From contig DATDRM010000336.1 in assembly GCA_035291705.1 (NCBI GenBank), forward strand, positions 1 through 5,101: a DNA stretch of 5,101 nt, read 5' to 3'. The stretch is from DATDRM01 sp035291705 (GTDB lineage: Bacteria; Chloroflexota; Anaerolineae; Anaerolineales; UBA4823). The notes under the pieces are model-generated. The model did no database searches and was not told the origin of the DNA. It saw only the letters and a list, made by a program, of their open reading frames with translations. This document shows, in pieces, positions 1 through 5,101 of the stretch. Made by a program: the position numbers and the translations under genes. Numbering within the stretch: position 1 is the stretch's first letter; each line of letters begins with the position of its first letter.

Positions 1-1209
1 GGCGTGATCATTGACGAGACCGCCGGGTTGGGTTACCTGGGAGCCAACAAGGAGGATTTGAAACTAATCGGTCCCTCGATCTCCAGCGATCAGCTGGGCT
101 TCGTTTTCCCCAAGGGCAGCGACCTGGTCGAGCCCTTCAACCTGGCGATCGCTCAAATGAAGGTCGATGGCACTCTGGAAGAGATCAACTTGAAGTGGTT
201 CGGCCCCACCTTCACACTGACTTATGATGAGATCGGGCCCGGCGCCTATGAAGTAAAAGTTGGGACGGAGGAACAGCCCATCAAGGTGCTCTTCGTCCCC
301 TCGGTGGACGCTCAGATGATCGTCAGCGGCGGCGAGGTCATGGCCCAGGCGTTGCATGATGCGACTGGCCTCTTCTTCGAGGTCAGCGTCCCGACTTCAT
401 ACGTGGCCACTATCGAGGAGATGTGCGCTTCACCCGGCGACACCATGGGCTTCATCCCTGCCCTGGGATATGTATTTGCCAGCCAGCTCTGTGGCGTGGA
501 CGTGGCTTTCAAGGCCGTCCGCTTTGGCTTCGATGTCTACTGGGCGCAGATCCTTGTCGCGCGTGACAGCGACATTGACTCCCTGGAAGACCTGAATGGT
601 CTTAAATGGGGTTTTGGCGATCCTAGCTCAACCTCTGGCTACATGGTCCCGCTGGTGATGTTCAACGAAGCCGGCATCACACCCGGTGAGCAGGTGCAAA
701 CCGGTGGCCATAACCAGTCCGCGCAGGCCCTGTATAACGGCGAGGTGGATTTTGCCACGACGTTCTACAGCCCACCGACCGACGTCGATACTGATGAAGT
801 CGCCTGGAAAGAAGGCGATCCACCAGACATCCCGGATGACCTCGTGGCATCCTGCTCCCTGACCAGCGATGGCGGCGCGATTGTGTGCGGCAATCTACGT
901 GTGCGTGATGCCCGTGCTAACATACGTGAAGCCGCGCCGGATGCAGTTCAGAAGCTCCGCATCCTGGCGATCTCGCCTGCCATCCCCAACGATACATTGT
1001 CGTTCGGGCCGGAGTTCCCGGAGGATCTGCGCGCTCAAATCGAGGAGGCGCTCTTGGCCTTCGCCCAGACAGAAGCCTGGGGAGACTCCATCGGCAGCCA
1101 GGACTTCTACAACTGGACCGGCATCAACCCCGCCGCCGATGAAGAGTATGACTTCGTCCGCAAGATGGTGGAAGCCGTCGGTTTAACTCTTGAAGACCTG
1201 GGCGAGTAG
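1..1209 (+). CDS. Substrate-binding protein of a PhnCDE-type ABC importer, fusion of family-3 and PhnD-like domains (5' partial)
   Basis: Extracytoplasmic binding protein that should deliver ligand to the PhnC/PhnE transporter encoded next. The frame is open from base 1, so the true start and signal peptide lie outside the window. The GTG at base 4 is an internal codon, used here as residue 1 for numbering. Residues 1-70 look like the last lobe of an SBP_bac_3 (polar amino acid type) domain: VIIDETAGLGYL, then KVDGTLEEINLKWFG, which matches the usual K-x-DGT...KWFG ending. After a linker (about 71-91), residues 92-360 are a PhnD-like domain with the hallmark GFGDPSSTSGYMVP (203-216), whose STSG loop binds the phosph(on)ate oxygens in known PhnD proteins. 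GGHNQSAQALYNGEVDFAT (234-252) and IPND (327-330) are further PhnD landmarks. Cysteines 141/163 and 284/295 could form disulfides. The ligand is unknown: phosphonate, phosphate, phosphite or something else. Confidence 0.85.
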   Translation, partial: GVIIDETAGLGYLGANKEDLKLIGPSISSDQLGFVFPKGSDLVEPFNLAIAQMKVDGTLEEINLKWFGPTFTLTYDEIGPGAYEVKVGTEEQPIKVLFVPSVDAQMIVSGGEVMAQALHDATGLFFEVSVPTSYVATIEEMCASPGDTMGFIPALGYVFASQLCGVDVAFKAVRFGFDVYWAQILVARDSDIDSLEDLNGLKWGFGDPSSTSGYMVPLVMFNEAGITPGEQVQTGGHNQSAQALYNGEVDFATTFYSPPTDVDTDEVAWKEGDPPDIPDDLVASCSLTSDGGAIVCGNLRVRDARANIREAAPDAVQKLRILAISPAIPNDTLSFGPEFPEDLRAQIEEALLAFAQTEAWGDSIGSQDFYNWTGINPAADEEYDFVRKMVEAVGLTLEDLGE

Positions 1210-1257
1210 TCTCTGGATGTACGAACACATCCCCGGTTTTCGTGGGAAGGTATGAAC

Positions 1258-1303
1258 AGGTGGTGTTTTGCGAGTCTCAGCGCCCGCAAAACACCACCTT
1301 TCT
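1258..1303 (+). terminator. Strong hairpin, probable terminator or attenuator between the binding-protein gene and phnC
   Basis: The arms 1258-1272 (AGGTGGTGTTTTGCG) and 1285-1299 (CGCAAAACACCACCT) are perfect inverted complements: a 15-bp stem with a 12-base loop. Only a short T run follows (TTT, then CTGAATTTCTG), so it is a less than ideal intrinsic terminator. It lies 48 bases after the stop of the binding-protein gene and 78 bases before phnC. It could end most transcripts, or it could protect the 3' end of the upstream message so that more binding protein is made than ATPase and permease, as is common in ABC importers. Confidence 0.7.
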
Positions 1304-1377
1304 GAATTTCTGTACAGGTTTAATCGGCCAGTCCAATTCCCTATGAAACAATCCTGACCGAAACTCAAGCATTAATT

Positions 1378-2130
1378 ATGCTAATCATAAAAAATCTCAC
1401 CAAGATCTACGAAGGCGGTGTCCTGGCATTGGATAACGTCAATTTTTCGGTGGAGGAAGGCCAGTTTCTGGCGGTGATTGGCTTGAGTGGCTCAGGGAAA
1501 TCTACATTACTGCGGTGCATCAACCGATTGATCGATCCCACCCAGGGACAAGTCATTTGGAACGGCCTCGACATCACGGCTGCCTCGCATGAGGAGCTGC
1601 GCAGGATTCGGCGCAGGATCGGCATGGTCTTCCAGCAATTCAACCTGGTCTACCGATCCACCGTTCTGACGAACGTCCTGGCTGGACGCCTGGGTTACGT
1701 GAACCCGGCCTGGAGCCTGATCAACCGTTTTCCAAAAAGCGATCTTGAGAAAGCAAGGCAGCAACTTCAACGCGTGGGCATCGCCGATAAAGCTTACCAA
1801 CGTGCGGATGAGCTGAGTGGCGGCCAGCAGCAGCGGGTCGGGGTCGCCAGAGCAATGATGCAGGATCCGGAAATGGTCCTTGCCGACGAACCAGTCGCCA
1901 GCCTGGATCCGGTCCTTGCGCACAGCATCATGCAGTATCTCGAACAGATCAACAAAGAAGATGGTGTCACGGTGCTGTGCAGCCTGCACTTTCTGGACCT
2001 GGTTCACCGTTATGCCGACCGGGTAGTGGCGTTGAATGAAGGCCGGCTGGTTTTTGAAGGCTTGCCCGCAGAAATCGACGATAAAAAGTTTAAAGAAATC
2101 TACGGGAAAGATGCTGAAAGAGTCGGTTGA
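1378..2130 (+). CDS. phnC: Phosphonate-type ABC transporter ATP-binding protein PhnC
   Basis: Cytoplasmic ATPase that powers the importer; 250 residues, the normal length for PhnC. All ABC motifs are present: Walker A GLSGSGKS (35-42), Q-loop in MVFQQFNLV (83-91), signature LSGGQQQRVGVARA (146-159), Walker B MVLADEP (167-172, with catalytic Glu171), D-loop ASLDP (174-178) and H-loop His204. The stretches LRCINRL, VLTNVLAGRLGY and DKAYQRADELSGGQ are typical of PhnC rather than of amino-acid or phosphate (PstB) ATPases. The ATG start agrees with the usual PhnC N-terminus (MLIIKNLTKIYEGG), but no clear Shine-Dalgarno sequence lies upstream (ACTCAAGCATTAATT), which is odd for a gene with a 168-base leader region. 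The stop codon overlaps the phnE start by four bases, so the two are surely co-transcribed and probably translationally coupled. Confidence 0.93.
   Translation: MLIIKNLTKIYEGGVLALDNVNFSVEEGQFLAVIGLSGSGKSTLLRCINRLIDPTQGQVIWNGLDITAASHEELRRIRRRIGMVFQQFNLVYRSTVLTNVLAGRLGYVNPAWSLINRFPKSDLEKARQQLQRVGIADKAYQRADELSGGQQQRVGVARAMMQDPEMVLADEPVASLDPVLAHSIMQYLEQINKEDGVTVLCSLHFLDLVHRYADRVVALNEGRLVFEGLPAEIDDKKFKEIYGKDAERVG
2116..2122 (+). promoter_or_regulatory. Purine-rich ribosome binding site for phnE
   Basis: GAAAGAG inside the end of phnC lies four bases before the TTG at 2127. That spacing favours TTG 2127 over the in-frame GTG at 2136 as the phnE start. It is a weak match to AGGAGG, so re-initiation by ribosomes finishing phnC (TTGA overlap) probably matters more. 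Confidence 0.4.
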
Positions 2131-3956
2131 GACAAGTGGACACAAAAAAGAAGACTAGCATTATCCGATCACTGGGCCTGGGGCTGGCTGTCCTGGTTGC
2201 TATGGTGATCTATGGGTATGGATTCCAGGTTACCAAAGTCAATCTGGACGAGACGCGCTCCCCGCGCCGCCAGGAGCAGCTGGTTCGCATCCTGCGTGCT
2301 CTAGCCAAGCCGGACATCATCGAATACGAAAGAGAGGAATTTGAAGTCAACGCGCCGATCCTGGTGCCCTGCCCAGCTGGTGAGTTGACAGCGCCTGAAC
2401 CAGATCGCAGCGGTCCATACATGATCTTGACCCCTCAGTGTGCCGAACCCCAGACAAATATCCGCGTCGAGGGTTTCAATTTTGAACCGAGAACCGGAGG
2501 GCCGATCATATTTATCCCGCCCAGCGAAGTAAAGTTGCAGATGGGTACCATCGAAACCGATGAAAGCGGTCATTTTGAAGTAACCGTCGAATTACCAAAG
2601 CGCCCCAGCGAGGAAGTCCAATATGTGCGCGTCATTACCCGCCGCAACGTTGGAGCGCCGCATTTCACCCAAACCGCCAAGGATACCTGGGACAAAATCA
2701 TCGAAACGGTCTTCCTAGCGCTCCTAGCCACAACCATAGGAACGGCGCTGGCAGTCCCGATCAGTTTCTTCACCGCACGCAACTTGATGAAGGATGTGCG
2801 CAGCCCATTAGCCAGCATTTCGCTCTCTATCCTCGCCTGGCCGGCTGGCATCGCCATCGGCATACAGGTCTCCCGTCTGGTTGGAGGGCTCACCGCAGTG
2901 CTCAGCGATAACCTGGCGCTGAACATCGGAAGCCTGTTCGCCGGGCTGGTGGTCGCCTGGTTACCCATGCGTTGGGCTCTACCGCAAGAAGAGATTCAAC
3001 GGCCAACCATCTCTTTGCGTCTGGCTCGGTTAGCTGCGCTATTCGTTGCCAGCCTGGCCGCCATTCTGTCCCTCTTCCTGCTTTCGAAATTGGTGATTGA
3101 GTTAGGAAACGTACTGGCGGTTCGCTTTCAGTTCGTAAGATTTCTCGGGACGTTCATCACCGATCTGGGAGAAATCCTTGCAATATTAATCACTTTAATA
3201 GCAGCATTGGTAGGCGGCGCGGCCCTCAGCAACTCGGCAGGCCGTCTAGGGCAGCTGCTCAACACCCGCTTGCCGAACCTCGCACGCGTCAGCTTGAACC
3301 TGCTGTTCACCGCGTTGGCCGGGGCGACTTTAATGGCTTTGAGCGGAGCAGGGATCGACTGGCTGTACCAGATCGATGATCTGTCAAAAACCCTTTGGTG
3401 GCCTGCGGGGATAGGTGCAGTGCTCGCATTTGGAGCGGCTTTACTCATCAAAGAAGCCGATACTGTGCCGATTGGCCTGGTGATTTATTACATTTCCCGC
3501 ACTATTCTCAATGCATTGCGTGCTATCGAGCCGCTGATCATGGTGATTGTATTTGCCGTCTGGGTGGGGATTGGGCCATTCGCCGGCGTACTGGCGCTGT
3601 CTTTGCATACGATAGCTGCCCTGGCCAAGCTGTATTCGGAACAGGTTGAAAGCATCCTGCCAGGTCCGCTTGAAGCAGTCACTGCTACCGGGGCGAACCG
3701 CTTGCAAACTATCATCTATGCTGTGATCCCGCAGATCGTCCCTCCCTATATCTCCTTCACAATGTATCGTTGGGATATCAATGTGCGCATGTCCACCATC
3801 ATCGGCTTCGCTGGCGGAGGCGGCATCGGCTTCTTGCTCCAACAGAACATCAACCTGTTCAACTACCGCGCCGCCAGCGCTCAGATGATAGCAATCGCGA
3901 TTGTTGTCGCCTCGATGGACTACTTGAGCTCCGTAATGCGAGAGAAAGTCGTTTAA
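2127..3956 (+). CDS. phnE: Oversized PhnE-type ABC transporter permease with extra extracytoplasmic domain and extra membrane helices
   Basis: Membrane channel of the importer, 609 residues against about 260-290 for ordinary PhnE. Layout: positively charged N-terminus (KKK 7-9); membrane anchor about 14-32; extracytoplasmic region about 33-190 with two cysteines (82, 105) and a beta-rich, Ig-like stretch (NIRVEGFNFEPRTGG at 111-125, SGHFEVTVELP at 147-157); first core helix about 193-215 ending in SFFTARNL; an extra block of about 223-452 with roughly six predicted helices (near 228-248, 262-281, 300-324, 343-366, 386-407, 424-442); then the PhnE core from about 456, with LNALRAIEPL, VGIGPFAGVLALSLHT, the ATPase-contacting EAA loop EAVTATGANRLQTIIYAVIPQ-type segment starting at E516, YRWDINVRMSTIIGFAGGGGIG (547-568) and a final helix about 584-600. 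The start is TTG overlapping the phnC stop; GTG 2136 is the alternative and would remove three residues. The core assignment is firm; the roles of the two additions are unknown. Confidence 0.9.
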   Translation: MRQVDTKKKTSIIRSLGLGLAVLVAMVIYGYGFQVTKVNLDETRSPRRQEQLVRILRALAKPDIIEYEREEFEVNAPILVPCPAGELTAPEPDRSGPYMILTPQCAEPQTNIRVEGFNFEPRTGGPIIFIPPSEVKLQMGTIETDESGHFEVTVELPKRPSEEVQYVRVITRRNVGAPHFTQTAKDTWDKIIETVFLALLATTIGTALAVPISFFTARNLMKDVRSPLASISLSILAWPAGIAIGIQVSRLVGGLTAVLSDNLALNIGSLFAGLVVAWLPMRWALPQEEIQRPTISLRLARLAALFVASLAAILSLFLLSKLVIELGNVLAVRFQFVRFLGTFITDLGEILAILITLIAALVGGAALSNSAGRLGQLLNTRLPNLARVSLNLLFTALAGATLMALSGAGIDWLYQIDDLSKTLWWPAGIGAVLAFGAALLIKEADTVPIGLVIYYISRTILNALRAIEPLIMVIVFAVWVGIGPFAGVLALSLHTIAALAKLYSEQVESILPGPLEAVTATGANRLQTIIYAVIPQIVPPYISFTMYRWDINVRMSTIIGFAGGGGIGFLLQQNINLFNYRAASAQMIAIAIVVASMDYLSSVMREKVV

Positions 3957-3981
3957 CCCACATCCAGGATCGGGGCTCATT

Positions 3982-4011
3982 GCGGGGCGGTCATACCGCC
4001 CTGCTTGATTT
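3982..4011 (+). terminator. Rho-independent terminator after phnE
   Basis: GCGGGGCGGT (3982-3991) pairs with ACCGCCCTGC (3995-4004) through ten base pairs, one of them G-T, around a three-base CAT loop. A T-rich tail TTGATTT follows. It starts 26 bases after the phnE stop codon and should end the importer transcript just before the promoter of the next operon. Confidence 0.75.
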
Positions 4012-4037
4012 AACCGCCTATCTTGGCATGGTACAAT
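4009..4037 (+). promoter_or_regulatory. Extended -10 sigma-70-type promoter for the SanA/ElyC-like operon
   Basis: TACAAT (4032-4037) is a five-of-six match to TATAAT, preceded by the extended -10 element TGG (4029-4031). The best -35 at ideal spacing is TTTAAC (4009-4014, 17-base spacer), a weak match; TTGATT (4005-4010) fits better but gives a 21-base spacer. An extended -10 reduces the need for a good -35. The predicted +1 lies near 4043-4045, on the GTG start codon at 4044. The tail of the upstream terminator overlaps the -35 region. Confidence 0.65.
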
Positions 4038-4043
4038 TCGCCC

Positions 4044-4706
4044 GTGCTAAAACGGATCTTGAAGATGATCCTGTGGATTTTGGTTGGCTTGATCTCCCTA
4101 ACCCTGCTGGCGATGCTCCTGCCGCGCCTGCTGACCAGCCTCTTCGCCTGGCCCCGCCGCTATCAAGTGGAGGATGTTCCCCCGGGACGGGTGGCGATCG
4201 TCTTCGGCGCCGGCCTGTGGCGCGATGGTTCCCCTTCCCCGGTACTGCGCGACCGCGTGGCCACTGCCGCCGAGCTGTATTTCTCCGGGAAGGTGGAAAA
4301 AATCCTGATGAGCGGCACCAGCGACTTTGCCAATTACAACGAACCCCGCTCGATGCGCGCCTACGGGATAGATCTGGGCGTGCCAGCCGAGGACATCGTA
4401 TTGGACGAAGCCGGACGGCGCACCTATGACTCCTGCTACCGGGCTCTCCATATCTTTAAAGTCGATTCCGCCATCCTGGTTACGCAGGGTTTCCACCTGC
4501 CGCGCGCGCTTTACGTGTGCAATGCCCTGGGTTTGCCGGCGACCGGCGTCGCGGCCGATCTGCGCGAGTACCGCCGTTTTTCTCTGCTCTATTGGTCCCT
4601 GCGCGAGACTGTTGCCACCCTGGTCGCCCTATGGGAAGTCCACGTTACCCCACCATCCACGGCCTTCGGCAACCCCCAACCGATCTTTCCACAGGAGGCG
4701 CAATGA
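4044..4706 (+). CDS. SanA/ElyC/YdcF-family (DUF218) membrane-anchored protein, leaderless GTG start
   Basis: Single-pass membrane protein of 220 residues from GTG 4044. Residues 1-34 form a signal anchor (MLKRILKMILWILVGLISL and onward), then a DUF218 domain: AIVFGAGL (51-58), SPVLRDRVATA (65-75), ILMSG (87-91), E100, VLDEAGRRTYDSCYRA (119-134) and ILVTQGFHLPRALYV (144-158). The DEAGRRTYDS and TQGFHLPRA motifs fit the SanA branch, in which SanA is tied to vancomycin exclusion and envelope integrity in enteric bacteria; the biochemical reaction of the family is not well defined. An in-frame TTG at 4023 gives a seven-residue longer reading (MAWYNSP), but it overlaps the -10 element TACAAT, so it is unlikely to be transcribed. 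GTG 4044 has no ribosome binding site and lies at the predicted +1, which suggests a leaderless mRNA. The downstream gene overlaps the stop by four bases. Confidence 0.88.
   Translation: MLKRILKMILWILVGLISLTLLAMLLPRLLTSLFAWPRRYQVEDVPPGRVAIVFGAGLWRDGSPSPVLRDRVATAAELYFSGKVEKILMSGTSDFANYNEPRSMRAYGIDLGVPAEDIVLDEAGRRTYDSCYRALHIFKVDSAILVTQGFHLPRALYVCNALGLPATGVAADLREYRRFSLLYWSLRETVATLVALWEVHVTPPSTAFGNPQPIFPQEAQ
4693..4698 (+). promoter_or_regulatory. Shine-Dalgarno site for the HD-domain gene
   Basis: A perfect AGGAGG inside the last codons of the SanA/ElyC-like gene, four bases before ATG 4703. It fixes the start of the downstream gene and contrasts with the absence of such a site at the first gene of the same operon. 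Confidence 0.8.
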
Positions 4707-5101
4707 ACCGTTCTGAAGCTATTGCCATCGTGCACGAATTTATCAAGAACGAAAACCTGGTGCGCCACATGCTGGCCGTCGAAGCGGCGCTGCGATTCTA
4801 CGCCGCCCAATACGGCCAGGATCTAGACGTATGGGGGATCACCGGCCTGCTGCACGATTTCGATTGGGAGATCCATCCCACGCTGGAAAATCACCCGCAA
4901 GCCGGCGCGCCGCTCTTGCGCCAGCGCGGTGTACCCGAAGAGATCGTGCGCGCCATCCTCAGCCACGCTGAACACACGGGGGTCCCGCGCCAGACAGCGC
5001 TGGAAAAAGCCCTTTATGCCTGCGACGAGATCACTGGTTTAATAACCGCCGTGGCTTTGGTGCGTCCTTCCCGATCCCTGGACGACCTCGAAGTCAGCTC
5101 G
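4703..5101 (+). CDS. HD-domain protein, predicted metal-dependent phosphohydrolase (3' partial)
   Basis: Start of a cytoplasmic HD-superfamily protein; 133 codons are visible and the frame is open at the right edge. Translation begins MNRSEAIAIVHEFIKNENLV. The metal-binding set of the HD fold is present: His22 in LVRHMLAVE, the His51-Asp52 pair in GLLHDFDWE, and Asp108 in YACDEITGL; His88 in ILSHAEHTG may add a further ligand. The tail ALVRPSRSLDDLEVSS is characteristic of a short, stand-alone HDIG-type family common in anaerobes and Chloroflexota, usually about 180-200 residues, so roughly the last third is missing here. HD proteins hydrolyse phosphate esters, often of nucleotides, but the substrate of this family is not known to me. 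The ATG overlaps the upstream stop (ATGA), indicating co-transcription with the SanA/ElyC-like gene. Confidence 0.88.
   Translation, partial: MNRSEAIAIVHEFIKNENLVRHMLAVEAALRFYAAQYGQDLDVWGITGLLHDFDWEIHPTLENHPQAGAPLLRQRGVPEEIVRAILSHAEHTGVPRQTALEKALYACDEITGLITAVALVRPSRSLDDLEVSS

Noticed and set aside
1229..1250. Small inverted repeat TCCCCG/CGTGGGA just after the first stop codon
   Set aside because: Only about six base pairs with a bulge and no T run; too weak next to the 15-bp hairpin at 1258-1299.
1210..1377. Riboswitch or small RNA in the gap before phnC
   Set aside because: Apart from the simple hairpin and a weak promoter candidate, I see no conserved multi-stem pattern of a known riboswitch class.
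1507..2145. Long open frame on the minus strand (212 codons) opposite phnC
   Set aside because: It lies wholly opposite a gene with all ABC motifs, has no recognisable domain, and is explained by codon bias of the + strand gene.
2127..3956. phnE as two fused permease genes or a gene duplication
   Set aside because: Only one EAA loop and one set of PhnE core motifs are present; the extra length is an insertion plus an N-terminal domain.
3441..3980. Minus-strand open frame of 179 codons opposite the end of phnE
   Set aside because: Low-complexity His/Asp/Gln-rich translation with no domain; a shadow of the conserved PhnE core.
4023..4043. TTG 4023 as the start of the SanA/ElyC-like gene
   Set aside because: The codons overlap the TGG-TACAAT promoter element, no ribosome binding site precedes it, and GTG 4044 gives a cleaner membrane anchor.
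3770..4429. Plus-strand open frame bridging phnE, the terminator and the SanA/ElyC-like gene
   Set aside because: It reads the two genes out of frame, crosses a terminator and promoter, and its product is Arg/Pro/His-rich without a family.

Overview
The window reads as ordinary chromosomal DNA from a moderately GC-rich bacterium. All genes lie on the + strand and are tightly packed. The PhnD/PhnC/PhnE-type proteins, the SanA/ElyC-like protein, the HD-domain protein, the extended -10 promoter (TGG-TACAAT) and the apparent leaderless GTG start together suggest a member of the Chloroflexota, probably the Anaerolineae. That placement rests on protein style and has not been tested by a search.

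Region 1 (1-3956) is a phosphonate/phosphate-type ABC importer. It begins with the 3' part of a substrate-binding protein gene (1-1209). The visible part of this protein joins the end of a family-3 (amino-acid-type) binding domain to a complete PhnD-like domain. A 168-base gap follows, holding a 15-bp perfect hairpin. Next come phnC (ATPase, 1378-2130) and phnE (permease, 2127-3956), which overlap by four bases (TTGA). PhnE is about twice the usual length. It has an extra extracytoplasmic domain after its first membrane segment, and about 230 extra residues, probably six membrane helices, inside the loop that normally follows the TARNL-type motif. The core motifs of ATPase and permease are intact, so this looks like a working but remodelled importer.

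Region 2 (3957-4043) is a compact gene boundary: a terminator hairpin followed at once by a promoter whose predicted +1 falls on the GTG start of the next gene.

Region 3 (4044-5101) is a second, two-gene operon: a membrane-anchored SanA/ElyC/YdcF-family protein, then a predicted HD-domain phosphohydrolase that overlaps it by ATGA, has a strong AGGAGG site, and runs off the right edge. Nothing links it functionally to the importer.

No mobile element, CRISPR array, tRNA or rRNA was seen. The unusual content is the architecture of the importer: a double binding protein paired with an enlarged permease.
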